A DNA stretch of 64,000 nt from Pseudomonas bubulae (GCF_037023725.1 NZ_CP146077.1:1277001-1341000), one strand, 5' to 3'; positions 45,461 to 54,208 are shown, counted from the stretch's first letter. The notes: generated from the letters alone by a model not told the origin. Made by a program: numbers and translations.

Positions 45461-46666
45461 CTAGGCTGTAGTTGGAGAGGTTACAAATCTGCTCCACTCA
45501 TTCATGAGTAAGCGCCTCTTATCGAGAAAGTCCGAGCGAGAGTAAGCCCCTTCAGTCTGGTCTCGCTCATCATGCGCAAGCGCCATTTCGCAAACCTCAC
45601 GTGGGTAGTGAGTGCATTCACCGGCCCAATCTCGAAACGAGGATCGAAATCCGTGCCGGGTGATGTGCTCGTACCCTATGCCATGCAGGAGCGTTCGTAC
45701 TGCGTTTGCGTGCATGGCCCCTGTCTTGCCCTGACCAGGGAATAGAAAGGCGCTTCCCTCATCTCGCGGAATGCTCTTCACCAGCTTTACGACTTCCTCG
45801 GCAAGCGGAATTACGAAAGCCACTCGCATCTTCATTCGCTCATCTGGCAGTGACCACGTGCCCCCTTCCAAATCAAATTCATCCCAACGAGCGAACCTGA
45901 CCATGTGGGCGCGTGCGCTGGTCATGATCAGCAGTTGAGCGGCCCAAGATGGCGGTGAGGAGTTTGCCTGGAGCTTGGTCATCAGCGCCGGCACATCCTG
46001 CCAGCGCAAAGCTTCAAAGTGCTCACGCTTTCGAGCCTTTTTCTTTTCAGCACGACTCAACAGATTGTCTAAGTGCCCGCGCCAGCGTGCAGGGTTCTCC
46101 CCCTCTCGTAGATTGCGTGCCTTGGCTGCATCCAGAACCTGTTCAATCTGCCCGCGTACCTCGTCGGCAGTTCTAGTTTTGGTGGCCCAGATGGGTTGCA
46201 GCACCTTCAGTACCTGGGCAGTCCCAATCTCCTCGGCTGAAAATTTTCCGATGTGGGCAAACGCATACAGCTCCAGCTTACGCAGCCAGCCTTTACGCCA
46301 CTTCTCTGACCAAGTGCCCCCATGCGCTTTGCAGTATTCTTTCGCGAGTGTTTCGAACTTCAGCTGTTTCGCCTCGCTGGCGCGCTGTGCTTCGCGTTGA
46401 GCAGCGCGCTCGATGTCGCGAGCGGCTAGCGGGTCGACCCCGTCGCTCAATTGGCTGCGTTTGGTGCTGGCTTCAAGCCTGGCCTTCTTAAGACTGACTT
46501 CAGGATAAGAGCCCAAGCCCATCTCTCTGCGACGGCCTGCCAGTTGGAAGCGAAGGAGCCAGGATTTACGCCCGGTAGGTTTGACGACCAAGCGAAGCCC
46601 GTCACCATCTTCGTAGGTGCCGGGTTCGGTCAGGTTTTCGACTTGTTTCGGATTCAGCTTACCCAT
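45461..46666 (-). CDS. P4-type tyrosine integrase
   Basis: A 401-aa site-specific recombinase. The N-terminal DUF4102 arm-binding domain (KLNPKQVENLTEPGTYEDGDGLRLVVKPTGRKSWLLRF, GLGSYPEVSLKKAR), core-binding SAM-like domain (WSEKWRKGWLRKLELYAFAHIG), and catalytic domain with R (LIMTSARAHMVRFARWDEF), HGFRSSFRDWAGE (HxxR) and the nucleophile Tyr in EGAYSRSD. ATG 46666 begins the conserved domain; a longer in-frame start at 46717 would encode the TCCCCCC repeats. Its promoter side faces the right att core 165 nt away. Confidence 0.93.
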   Translation of the reverse strand: MGKLNPKQVENLTEPGTYEDGDGLRLVVKPTGRKSWLLRFQLAGRRREMGLGSYPEVSLKKARLEASTKRSQLSDGVDPLAARDIERAAQREAQRASEAKQLKFETLAKEYCKAHGGTWSEKWRKGWLRKLELYAFAHIGKFSAEEIGTAQVLKVLQPIWATKTRTADEVRGQIEQVLDAAKARNLREGENPARWRGHLDNLLSRAEKKKARKREHFEALRWQDVPALMTKLQANSSPPSWAAQLLIMTSARAHMVRFARWDEFDLEGGTWSLPDERMKMRVAFVIPLAEEVVKLVKSIPRDEGSAFLFPGQGKTGAMHANAVRTLLHGIGYEHITRHGFRSSFRDWAGECTHYPREVCEMALAHDERDQTEGAYSRSDFLDKRRLLMNEWSRFVTSPTTA

Positions 46667-46689
46667 TGGATTTCCCCTCTCGTCCCTTT

Positions 46690-46712
46690 TGTCCCCCCAC
46701 CTGTCCCCCCAC
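46690..46712. repeat. Tandem GTCCCCCCAC motifs beside integrase
   Basis: TGTCCCCCCACCTGTCCCCC plus CCAC: two copies of GTCCCCCCAC spaced 11 nt apart between the integrase start and the right att core. Similar TCCCCCCA units occur inside the left end (25884-25903) in the same orientation. Candidate integrase arm sites. Confidence 0.55.
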
Positions 46713-46830
46713 TTCATCGTCGGATGCGGTCAAATGGCATCGAACACCATCGGACAGGGGAGCGCCTGAAACGCCCGTGATAGCTAGGCTATCGGCAGAG
46801 TTCTCGGATGGGATAGGATTATTTTGGACA

Positions 46831-46850
46831 ATTAAAAAGCCGGCTTGTGG
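46831..46850 (+). repeat. Right attachment-site core (attR candidate) within a terminator
   Basis: ATTAAAAAGCCGGCTTGTGG, identical to the left copy. It forms, with the following CCGGCTT, the stem AAGCCGGC-TTGTG-GCCGGCTT (46837-46857). Read leftward it is followed by TTTTTAATT, a good terminator for the repressor gene at 47046. Only this copy has the complete stem. Confidence 0.8.
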
Positions 46851-47045
46851 CCGGCTTCTCGGGGGCGGGTTTGGCTTATTTTTGGTAAGCCGTACTCGCC
46901 TTCAATCGGGACATCCAGCGCGTTGTGGCTGGGTGTGGGGCGTAGCGGCTTTTTGCTGCCTGGCCCTGCATTCCGGCTCGCGTGCCGCGAGGGGGAGTGC
47001 ACAAGTGCGACGAATCATACTGGGGTTTGAGTACTTTTCCCAGAC

Positions 47046-47786
47046 CTAAGGTTGTTCGTCCAGTTTGTAAGGCACTGGCGGGCGTCGCTGGCTAAGCGTG
47101 GACCACCAGAATACCCAGCCCAGTATCCGTATCTGCTGCGCATGGACTTCTGTTGCGTCAAAGACTTCGTCCGGATACTCCAGGCAGTTGTGGCTGCGGA
47201 TGCGCAGGCCGTTGTTGGGCAGGCGGTAGAGGTATTTGATGCGCAGCATGCCATCCTGCTCGAGCGCGTAGATTTCACCGTCGACGATTTGGGTCAGGCT
47301 GCGGTCGATGGCGACTGTGGAACCATCCTGGATCCTGTGCGCCATGCTGTTGCCAATCATGGGTGCGCAAATGGCCTGGTCGGGGCTGACATCCAGGGCC
47401 TGCAGGGTCGAGCAACTGAGCCGCACGGTGCAATCAGGAATTTTCACCACATGGGTTTTGCCTGATCCGTCGGGGTGCAAGGTTTCGTTGTAGAAGGGCG
47501 CGTCAATATCGCAGGCATTAGCCGGTTTGGGCTGTCCGGTCTGGGCAGGCGATTTTTCATCGTTGCTGCTGACAAGGCCCGGATGCTTGACGCCCTCGCC
47601 GGTACGTAGCCAGCGGCTGTTGACGCACAGCAGTTCGGCGATTTCGTCCAGGCGAGCCATCGGAATGCCCCGTTTGAACCAGTTGTTGACGTGCTGCGGC
47701 GTAACGCGGCGATTGGCTGCGAAGTCCGAAGCGGTTAAATGGCACTCCCGCAGGAGGGCTTTCAGGCGATCACCGGATGTATTCAT
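47046..47786 (-). CDS. XRE-S24 phage-type repressor (C1/PrtR-like)
   Basis: A 246-aa two-domain regulator. The N-terminal helix-turn-helix (RLKALLRECHLTASDFAANRRVTPQHVNNWFKRG) is joined by a linker to a C-terminal LexA-like S24 domain with the catalytic Ser in APMIGNSMAHRIQDGS and the Lys in MLRIKYLYRL. Such proteins self-cleave after DNA damage and control prophage or pyocin genes. No obvious phage genes adjoin it, so its target is unknown. ATG 47786 is preferred over the TTG at 47807. It lies outside the integrated element, on the chromosome side. Confidence 0.88.
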   Translation of the reverse strand: MNTSGDRLKALLRECHLTASDFAANRRVTPQHVNNWFKRGIPMARLDEIAELLCVNSRWLRTGEGVKHPGLVSSNDEKSPAQTGQPKPANACDIDAPFYNETLHPDGSGKTHVVKIPDCTVRLSCSTLQALDVSPDQAICAPMIGNSMAHRIQDGSTVAIDRSLTQIVDGEIYALEQDGMLRIKYLYRLPNNGLRIRSHNCLEYPDEVFDATEVHAQQIRILGWVFWWSTLSQRRPPVPYKLDEQP

Positions 47787-47952
47787 GAACACAGAGTCTA
47801 CGGGCAAGCCAAGCCTGTTTAAATAAACTAAGCGTTCAAAAAAAAACGGTAAAACCAGAAAATTCCTAGACTTGCAGCGATATTTCCTACTGGCATTGAC
47901 TGGGCATTTTGCGCGCCGTAAACAGGCTGTTTTATTGCGTTTATGCAGGCAT

Positions 47953-47983
47953 AAAAAAACCCCGGCGAGCCGAGGTTTTTTTT
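47953..47983 (-). terminator. Intrinsic terminator downstream of ppa
   Basis: Read leftward: AAAAAAAACCTCGGC-TC-GCCGGGG followed by seven T. A GC-rich stem with flanking A/T runs, 11 nt past the ppa stop. Confidence 0.9.
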
Positions 47984-47993
47984 AACCGCTTGC

Positions 47994-48521
47994 TTAGCCT
48001 TTGTAGGCCGCAACCGATTTGGTGATTTCGGCACGGGCAGCTTCAGCATCGCCCCAACCTTCGATCTTCACCCATTTGCCTTTTTCGAGATCTTTGTAGT
48101 TCTCGAAGAAGTGCTGGATCTGCTGGATCAGCAGGGGTGGCAGGTCGGTGTACTCTTTCACGTCAACGTACAGCTGGGACAGCTTGTCGTGAGGCACTGC
48201 AACCACTTTGGCATCGCCGCCGCCGTCGTCAGTCATGTGCAGGATGCCAACCGGGCGAGCACGGATAACCGAGCCTGGAGCTACCGGGTAAGGGGTAACC
48301 ACCAGCACGTCCAGCGGATCACCGTCGTCAGCCAGGGTGTTAGGGATAAAACCGTAGTTGGCCGGGTAGAACATCGGGGTGGCCATGAAGCGGTCAACGA
48401 ACAGGCAATCGCTGTCTTTGTCGATTTCATATTTGATCGGCGCGTGGTTAGCCGGAATCTCGATAGCGACGTAGATGTCATTCGGCAGGTCTTTGCCAGC
48501 CGGAATCTTGCTGTAGCTCAT
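47994..48521 (-). CDS. ppa: Inorganic pyrophosphatase (family I)
   Basis: A 175-aa soluble enzyme hydrolysing pyrophosphate. Signature [17 protein letters not shown] and the metal-binding [10 protein letters not shown], plus [13 protein letters not shown]. The length is exactly that of the E. coli enzyme. It is monocistronic, with its own terminator. It marks the return to conserved chromosome right of the accessory region. Confidence 0.97.
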   Translation of the reverse strand: MSYSKIPAGKDLPNDIYVAIEIPANHAPIKYEIDKDSDCLFVDRFMATPMFYPANYGFIPNTLADDGDPLDVLVVTPYPVAPGSVIRARPVGILHMTDDGGGDAKVVAVPHDKLSQLYVDVKEYTDLPPLLIQQIQHFFENYKDLEKGKWVKIEGWGDAEAARAEITKSVAAYKG

Positions 48522-48622
48522 TGGGCGGTGCCCCCGTTAGTAGGCCAGTTTGTTTGGCCGATTTGGCCAAAAAGTGGCGGCGATTATAGGCGTATTCCTA
48601 TAAGGACGTCACCCTTGGGCGA

Positions 48623-49435
48623 TCAGTGCTGCGCGCGGTATTCGGGGTGTTCGCTTTGCAGCTGCTTGAGGCGTGCCAGCGTGTCCTGACGATAAAACAG
48701 GCTCAGTTGTTGATAGACCAGCGGGTAGGCATGGTTCAACAGGTCGGGTGCGCTGAAAAAGTACTCGCTGGTGACCGCAAAGAACTCCGCCGGGTTTTCG
48801 GCGGCATAGGGGTCGATAGGCGCGTGGTCGGGGTTGTGGTGGTCGAGGTAGTGATTGAGATGGTCGTAGGCCTGTTGCATGGCTTGGGTCCAGTCACTGA
48901 CATGCATGCTGCTGTGCAAGGGCGGCATGCCATTCGCGGCACCATTGAGCATGTCCAGCTTGTGCGCCAGTTCGTGGATGACCAGGTTGTAGCCTTCCCA
49001 GCCACCGCTGGCCAGCACGCCCGGCCAGGCCAGAACCACCGGGCCATGCTGCCAGGCTTCACCGCTGTGATGGCCTTCCCATTCATGCTCTACACCGCTG
49101 GAATCACGATGGCGCTGGGGGCTGACGAAGTCGTCGGGGTAGAGCACGATTTCGTGAAACCCCTGGTACCAGTCCAGGTCACCCAGGTTGAGCAGCGGCA
49201 ATTGCGCCTGAGCGGCCAGCAACAGCCGGCCCTCTTCGGTCAGCTCAACCCCGGGCATGGGGGTGAGGTGCTTGGCTTGCAGAAACAATACGCTGCTGTC
49301 GCGCAGCCATTTGTCCTGCTCGTCATTCAGCCCGTCGAGAATGCTCAGATGCTGGCGCACGTTGTGCCATACGTCAGGCGTTACCGGGTGCTGCGCAAGG
49401 ATTCGCTGGCGCCGCCATTCACTTAGAGACCACAT
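48623..49435 (-). CDS. Zinc-dependent peptidase of the MtfA family
   Basis: A 270-aa cytosolic metallopeptidase of the MtfA/M90 type. The zinc motif is VIHELAHKLDMLNG (HExxH) with a downstream glutamate in YAAENPAEFFAVTSEYFF. MtfA in E. coli interacts with the Mlc regulator; in Pseudomonas the partner is unknown. It is preceded by dedA on the same strand with a 15-nt gap, so the two may share a transcript. Confidence 0.88.
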   Translation of the reverse strand: MWSLSEWRRQRILAQHPVTPDVWHNVRQHLSILDGLNDEQDKWLRDSSVLFLQAKHLTPMPGVELTEEGRLLLAAQAQLPLLNLGDLDWYQGFHEIVLYPDDFVSPQRHRDSSGVEHEWEGHHSGEAWQHGPVVLAWPGVLASGGWEGYNLVIHELAHKLDMLNGAANGMPPLHSSMHVSDWTQAMQQAYDHLNHYLDHHNPDHAPIDPYAAENPAEFFAVTSEYFFSAPDLLNHAYPLVYQQLSLFYRQDTLARLKQLQSEHPEYRAQH

Positions 49436-49450
49436 GGTGGTGTCTCCCGA

Positions 49451-50104
49451 TCAGGCTTTGGCTTTGGCTGGAGTACGGCCCAGACGGCTGCGGATCACGC
49501 CAATAATCATCGGTACCAGCGACAGTAGAATGATGCCCACCACCAGCAGCGACAGGTTCTTCTTGATAAATGGCACATTGCCGAAGAAATAACCCAGAGT
49601 GACCAGGCCGCCAACCCACAGGATGGTGCCGAATACGCTGAACATAAAGAAGCGCGGGTAGAACATGCGCGCCACACCGGCAACAAACGGAGCGAAGGTG
49701 CGGAAAATCGGCAGGAAACGGGCCATGGTTACGGTTTTACCGCCATGACGCTCATAGAAGTCGTGGGTTTTTTCCAGGTAGTCGCGACGGAAGATTTTCG
49801 AATTCGGGTTGCTGAACAAGCGCTCGCCTGCCGTTCGTCCGATAACGTAGTTGGTGCTGTCGCCCATGATCGCAGCCAGCATCAGCAAGCCTGCGAGCAG
49901 TACCGGGTCCATGCCGCCGCCGGCAGCTACGGCGCCCGCGATAAAGAGCAGCGAATCACCCGGCAAAAACGGCATGACCACCAGACCGGTTTCGCAAAAA
50001 ATCACCAGAAACAGGATGGCGTAGATCCATGGCCCGTAATTGTTTACCAGCATGTCGAGGTACACATCGAGGTGCAGGATAATGTCGATCGGGTTGAAAT
50101 CCAT
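49451..50104 (-). CDS. DedA-family membrane protein
   Basis: A 217-aa integral membrane protein of the DedA/SNARE-associated (VTT) family, linked to lipid flipping and envelope homeostasis. Landmarks: FLVIFCETGLVVMPFLPGDSLLFIAGAVAA with the conserved E and FLPGDS, GDSTNYVIGRTAGERLF, and RFLPIFRTFAPFVAGVARM. About five to six helices. ATG 50104 fits the family start. Palindromes at 50159-50183 lie in the likely promoter. Confidence 0.93.
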   Translation of the reverse strand: MDFNPIDIILHLDVYLDMLVNNYGPWIYAILFLVIFCETGLVVMPFLPGDSLLFIAGAVAAGGGMDPVLLAGLLMLAAIMGDSTNYVIGRTAGERLFSNPNSKIFRRDYLEKTHDFYERHGGKTVTMARFLPIFRTFAPFVAGVARMFYPRFFMFSVFGTILWVGGLVTLGYFFGNVPFIKKNLSLLVVGIILLSLVPMIIGVIRSRLGRTPAKAKA

Positions 50105-50158
50105 GTGAAGCACCTGTGTTGATGACCCGGCTCTGCAGGTCTGTGCGGGTAGGGATGC

Positions 50159-50183
50159 GTAGTTAACTACAACAATTGTAGTT
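50159..50183. promoter_or_regulatory. Nested palindromes upstream of dedA
   Basis: GTAGTTAACTAC (50159-50170) overlaps AACTACAA-CAA-TTGTAGTT (50165-50183), giving three GTAGTT half-sites in 25 nt, about 55 nt before the dedA start. The second also has T4 after it on the plus strand. It is probably an operator for an unidentified regulator; a terminator is the alternative. Confidence 0.5.
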
Positions 50184-50275
50184 TTTTCGTACTTTTTTGA
50201 AGAACCGGATTATACGGATTGAGACGAATTCTGCAGTGTGAGTTTGTAGCGAAGCGTGTATTGGTAGTCAAAAGC

Positions 50276-50312
50276 CGTAGCAGCAGCCTCGTTCCTTCGG
50301 CAGCTGCTACGC
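50276..50312. repeat. REP-like repeat, GTAGCAGCTGCCG family
   Basis: CGTAGCAGCAGCCTCGTTCC followed by GGCAGCTGCTACG, a single stem-loop between dedA and eutC. Confidence 0.75.
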
Positions 50313-50316
50313 AGAG

Positions 50317-51114
50317 TTAATCGCCCTTGAGCAGAAAGTTTTCGCTGGGCGCTTCGACATCCAGGGTCTGCACCTGGGCTTCATCCTTCAGATTCACTCC
50401 CGATAATTGCCGCCGGCAGGCTTCGCGCATCAGGTACGCCAGCCGATGAGCGGCCATGCCGTAGCTCAGGCCTTCAAGCCGTACATTGGAAATACAGTTG
50501 CGATACGCATCGGTCAGGCCGATTTTCGGCGCGTAGGTGAAGTACAGCCCCAGGCTGTCGGGGGAGCTGAGCCCGGGGCGTTCGCCGATCAACATCACCA
50601 CCATGCGTGCGCCCAGCAGTTCGCCAATTTCATCGGCCACGGCAACTCGCCCCTGCTCTACCAGAATCACCGGCGACAGCGACCAGCCTTCAGTCGCCGT
50701 GTGCTCTTCCATGCGCGCCAGGAAGGGCAAGGTGTGGCGATGCACGGCCAGTGCCGACAAGCCATCCGCTACCACCACGGCGACATCGATGCCGCCGGGG
50801 TTGGCCGCTGCGTAGTCGCGCAATTGCTGCGCAGAGTCGTCGTTGAGCTTGCGTCCCAGATCCGGGCGTTGCAGGTAGCTGTGGCGGTCAGCCGCGGCAC
50901 TGTGCAGCAGCAGGCTCTCGCGCCCGCGCTCGGTTAACTGTGCACTCAGGCCGGGGTGATCAAACGGCAAATGCACCGCATCCCGGGCCTGGGCATGGGC
51001 GAATTGAAAGTCGAGCTGGGCCTGGGTCGGCATGCTGGTGCCGGTGCGTCCCAGGGCAATACGTGCGGGGGTCAGGCGGCGCAGCTCCAGCCACGGGTTA
51101 AGGTTGTCGGCCAT
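50317..51114 (-). CDS. eutC: Ethanolamine ammonia-lyase small subunit
   Basis: A 265-aa subunit that, with EutB and adenosylcobalamin, converts ethanolamine to acetaldehyde and ammonia. Segments: [82 protein letters not shown] and [24 protein letters not shown] 51114 lies 2 nt after the eutB stop. It is the last gene of eat-eutB-eutC. Confidence 0.95.
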   Translation of the reverse strand: MADNLNPWLELRRLTPARIALGRTGTSMPTQAQLDFQFAHAQARDAVHLPFDHPGLSAQLTERGRESLLLHSAAADRHSYLQRPDLGRKLNDDSAQQLRDYAAANPGGIDVAVVVADGLSALAVHRHTLPFLARMEEHTATEGWSLSPVILVEQGRVAVADEIGELLGARMVVMLIGERPGLSSPDSLGLYFTYAPKIGLTDAYRNCISNVRLEGLSYGMAAHRLAYLMREACRRQLSGVNLKDEAQVQTLDVEAPSENFLLKGD

Positions 51115-51116
51115 GC

Positions 51117-52517
51117 CTAGCGTCCTCCCAAATGAGCCAGCGCCTGGCGAAATGCAGGTGGCAGTTGATGGCCGAACTCGATGCGGCCATCGTTCTGAGT
51201 AAAAATGCCCACCTTGCTGAGCCACTGTTCAAACTCCGGGGCGGGTTTTAACCCCAGGGTTTTGCGGGCATACAGGGCGTCATGGAACGACGTGGTCTGA
51301 TAGTTGAGCATGATGTCGTCCGACCCCGGGATGCCCATGATGAAGTTGATCCCGGCCACCCCCAGCAATGTCAGCAGGGTGTCCATGTCGTCCTGGTCCG
51401 CTTCGGCATGGTTGGTGTAGCAGATATCACAGCCCATGGGCACACCCAGCAGCTTGCCGCAGAAGTGGTCCTCAAGGCCGGCGCGGATGATCTGCTTGCC
51501 GTTGTACAGGTACTCGGGGCCGATAAAACCGACCACGGTATTGACCAGAAACGGCTTGAAATGCCGTGCCACGGCGTAGGCGCGGGTTTCACAGGTTTGT
51601 TGATCCACGCCGAAATGAGCGTTGGCCGACAGCGCGCTGCCCTGACCTGTTTCGAAATACATCAGGTTATTGCCCAGAGTCCCGCGATTGAGGCTTAAAC
51701 CTGCCTCGTAGCCTTCCTGCAGCACATTCAGGTTGATGCCAAAACTGGCGTTGGCTGCCTCGGTGCCGGCAATGGACTGAAATACCAGATCCAGCGGCAC
51801 GCCGCGATTGATGGCTTCGATCGAGGTGGTGACGTGGGTCAGTACGCAGGACTGGGTGGGGATTTCATAGCGCTGGATGATGGCGTCGAGCATGTTCAGC
51901 AGGTCGCAGATCGAGGCAATGCTGTCAGTGGCCGGGTTGATGCCGATCATGGCATCGCCGTTGCCGTAGAGCAGCCCGTCGAGAATGCTGGCGGCAATGC
52001 CGGCCGGGTCATCGGTGGGGTGGTTGGGTTGCAGGCGTGTCGAAAGTCGGCCGCGCAGGCCCATGGTGCCGCGAAACCGGGTAACCACACGGATCTTTTG
52101 CGCGACCAGAATCAGGTCCTGTACGCGCATGATCTTCGACACGGCGGCGGCCATTTCCGGGGTCAGGCCCGGCGCCAGGGCCCGCAAGCTGTCCTCGCTG
52201 GCTGCGTCGCTGAGCAGCCAGTCGCGAAAGCCACCGACGGTCAGGTGGCTGACCGGGGCGAAGGCTTGAAGATCATGGCTGTCGATAATCAGCCGGGTGA
52301 CCTCATCGGTCTCGTAGGGGATCAGAACTTCTTGCAGAAAATAGGCGAGCGGGATGTCAGCCAGCGCCATTTGCGCGGCCACCCGTTCGCCGTCGTTTTG
52401 CGCAGCCACGCCGGCCAGAAAATCCCCGGAACGGGCCGGGCCAGCCTTGGCCATTACATCTTTAAGGCTATCGAAACGGTAGGTCTGAGTGCCAACCGCA
52501 TGTGAGAACGTTGCCAT
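51117..52517 (-). CDS. eutB: Ethanolamine ammonia-lyase large subunit
   Basis: A 466-aa TIM-barrel catalytic subunit with cobalamin-dependent radical chemistry. Landmarks: [60 protein letters not shown], and GMDICYTNH-like [47 protein letters not shown]. Normal length. It lies 52 nt downstream of the permease gene and 2 nt before eutC, in one operon controlled from the sigma-54 promoter upstream of eat. Confidence 0.96.
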   Translation of the reverse strand: MATFSHAVGTQTYRFDSLKDVMAKAGPARSGDFLAGVAAQNDGERVAAQMALADIPLAYFLQEVLIPYETDEVTRLIIDSHDLQAFAPVSHLTVGGFRDWLLSDAASEDSLRALAPGLTPEMAAAVSKIMRVQDLILVAQKIRVVTRFRGTMGLRGRLSTRLQPNHPTDDPAGIAASILDGLLYGNGDAMIGINPATDSIASICDLLNMLDAIIQRYEIPTQSCVLTHVTTSIEAINRGVPLDLVFQSIAGTEAANASFGINLNVLQEGYEAGLSLNRGTLGNNLMYFETGQGSALSANAHFGVDQQTCETRAYAVARHFKPFLVNTVVGFIGPEYLYNGKQIIRAGLEDHFCGKLLGVPMGCDICYTNHAEADQDDMDTLLTLLGVAGINFIMGIPGSDDIMLNYQTTSFHDALYARKTLGLKPAPEFEQWLSKVGIFTQNDGRIEFGHQLPPAFRQALAHLGGR

Positions 52518-52569
52518 ACAGGGTGCTCCATGACGCCAGACGCAAGGCGTCTGGCGGGATTCTCAGCGG

Positions 52570-54015
52570 TCAGTGCAAGGCTTTTTCGGCCTGTTGAATA
52601 GCCGCGAATTCCTCTTCCGGCGTACCGGCCACCAAATGGTGCCGACTGTAAAAAGCGAAGTAGGCAATTAATACTCCATAGATCACCGCAGCGCCAATCA
52701 CCACCCGCGGGTCAACCAGGAAGCCGGCCACCACCGCGACACAGGCAAGCACCAAAGCAGTGCCCGAAGTGAAAATCCCGCCCGGCGTGCGATACGGGCG
52801 CTCCATTTTAGGGCGGCGAATACGCAGGGTGATATGCGCGGCCATCATCAGCACATAGGAAATGGTCGCGCCAAATACCGCCACCAGAATCAGCAAGTCG
52901 CCCTGGCCGGTCAGTGACAGACCAAAACCGATAATGCCGGGGATGATCAAGGCCAGCACCGGCGCCTTGCTCTTGTTGGTTTCGGACAGTTTGCGCGGCA
53001 AATAGCCGGCGCGGGACAAGGCGAAGATCTGACGTGAATAGGCGTAAATGATCGAGAAGAAGCTGGCAATCAAACCGGCCAGGCCCACCAGGTTCACAAA
53101 GCCGCCCATCCAGGTCGAGCCGCCATACGCCTTGCTCAGGGCTTCGACCAGCGGATTACCCGATGCCATCAAGTGGTGCGCGCCGGCGCCGCCCGGGCCG
53201 ATCACCAGAATCAGCAGGGCAAAGGTGGCCAGAACCAGCATGGCGCCGATCAGGCCGCGAGGCAGGTCACGCTTGGGGTTCTTGGTTTCTTCAGCAGCCA
53301 GCGGCACGCCTTCGACAGCGAGGAAAAACCAGATCGCATAAGGGATGGCTGCCCAGACACCGACATAACCGAAGGGCAGAAATGCGCTGGCGCCCTTGGC
53401 CTCGGTGACCGGGATATCCAGCAGGTTGGCGACGCTGAAGTGCGGCACCATCGCGACCAGAAACACCCCCAGGGCAATGGCCGCCACGGCGGTGATGATG
53501 AACATCAGCTTGAGCGCTTCCCCGACCCCGAAAATATGGATGCCGATAAAGATGATGTAGAACGCCAGGTAGATCATCCAGCCGCCAATACCGAACAGCG
53601 ACTCGCAATAGGCGCCGATAAAACAGGCAATCGCGGCAGGGGCGATGGCATATTCAATCAGGATCGCCGTACCGGTGAGGAACCCGCCCCACGGCCCGAA
53701 AGCACTGCGGGCAAAGCCGTAGCCGCCACCGGCGGTGGGGATCATCGAGGACAATTCGGCCAGTGAAAAGCACATGCACAAGTACATGGTGGCCATCAGC
53801 AATGTGGCGATAAACATTCCGCCCCAGCCGCCCTGGGCCAGGCCGAAGTTCCAGCCGGCGTAGTCGCCGGAAATCACATAGGCCACGCCCAGGCCCACCA
53901 GCAGGACCCAGCCGGCAGCGCCTTTTTTCAGTTCACGTTGTTGGAAATAATCGGAGCCGACTTTTTCAAAATCGACAGAGGACGCCGCCGCAGCGGCAGT
54001 AGGTTCGCTAGGCAT
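52570..54015 (-). CDS. eat: Ethanolamine permease
   Basis: A 481-aa APC-superfamily transporter with twelve predicted helices. The N-terminus (FQQRELKKGAAGWVLLVGLGVAYVISGDYAGWNFGLAQGGWGG) is diagnostic of ethanolamine permeases; FARSAFGPWGGFLTGTAILIEYAIAP and PYAIWFFLAVEGVPLAAEETKNPKRDLPRG follow. It is the first gene of eat-eutB-eutC, importing the substrate, with a near-consensus sigma-54 promoter 50-65 nt upstream. Confidence 0.94.
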   Translation of the reverse strand: MPSEPTAAAAASSVDFEKVGSDYFQQRELKKGAAGWVLLVGLGVAYVISGDYAGWNFGLAQGGWGGMFIATLLMATMYLCMCFSLAELSSMIPTAGGGYGFARSAFGPWGGFLTGTAILIEYAIAPAAIACFIGAYCESLFGIGGWMIYLAFYIIFIGIHIFGVGEALKLMFIITAVAAIALGVFLVAMVPHFSVANLLDIPVTEAKGASAFLPFGYVGVWAAIPYAIWFFLAVEGVPLAAEETKNPKRDLPRGLIGAMLVLATFALLILVIGPGGAGAHHLMASGNPLVEALSKAYGGSTWMGGFVNLVGLAGLIASFFSIIYAYSRQIFALSRAGYLPRKLSETNKSKAPVLALIIPGIIGFGLSLTGQGDLLILVAVFGATISYVLMMAAHITLRIRRPKMERPYRTPGGIFTSGTALVLACVAVVAGFLVDPRVVIGAAVIYGVLIAYFAFYSRHHLVAGTPEEEFAAIQQAEKALH

Positions 54016-54064
54016 GGGAATTCACCTGTTCTTTTATAGTTTGAGAAAATATGACAGGGAGATA

Positions 54065-54080
54065 AGCAAGAGCTAGGCCA
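54065..54080 (-). promoter_or_regulatory. Sigma-54 promoter of eat-eutB-eutC
   Basis: Read leftward: TGGCCTAGCTCTTGCT, GG-N10-GC, matching the -24/-12 consensus TGGCACR-N4-TTGCW. The expected start point is about 12 nt further, leaving a short leader before eat. It is close in sequence to the promoter at 55794-55809. Confidence 0.85.
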
Positions 54081-54113
54081 GAAGGCCCGGTGTAGAGCTA
54101 TTGATGCCAGTTT

Positions 54114-54197
54114 GTGGGAGCGGGCTTGCTCGCGATGCAGGCGCTGCGGTCGTTCAGTACAGCGCAGCGATCCTTTCGCGAACAAGCCCGCTCCTAC
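54114..54197. repeat. Paired REP element, GTGGGAGCGGGCTTGCTCGCGA family, copy 3
   Basis: GTGGGAGCGGGCTTGCTCGC and TCGCGAACAAGCCCGCTCCT are complementary and about 44 nt apart. It lies between exaC and the eat promoter. Confidence 0.88.
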
Positions 54198-54208
54198 AGG
54201 GTTCTGGG

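Larger units (their letters stand above)
25803..46850. mobile_element. Integrative element of about 21 kb carrying a defence island
   Basis: It is delimited by exact 20-bp direct repeats at both ends, with a P4-type integrase gene 165 nt inside the right repeat. Contents from left to right: helicase-DUF4391-Mod-DinD-Res module, SIR2-HerA, HUH Rep, RadC-like, DUF932, zinc ribbon, AlpA, DUF3987 ATPase, unknown protein, integrase. Several genes, notably the SIR2-HerA pair and the DUF3987/unknown block, are more AT-rich than the flanks. No tRNA is used as target; the repeat coincides with the end of the DUF1016 gene and half of a terminator hairpin. No capsid, packaging or conjugation genes are present. 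Confidence 0.82.

Noticed and set aside
46667..47045. A tRNA or tmRNA gene as target of the integrase
   Set aside because: No cloverleaf or CCA-ending sequence is seen at either end; the repeats lie in a gene end and terminator instead.
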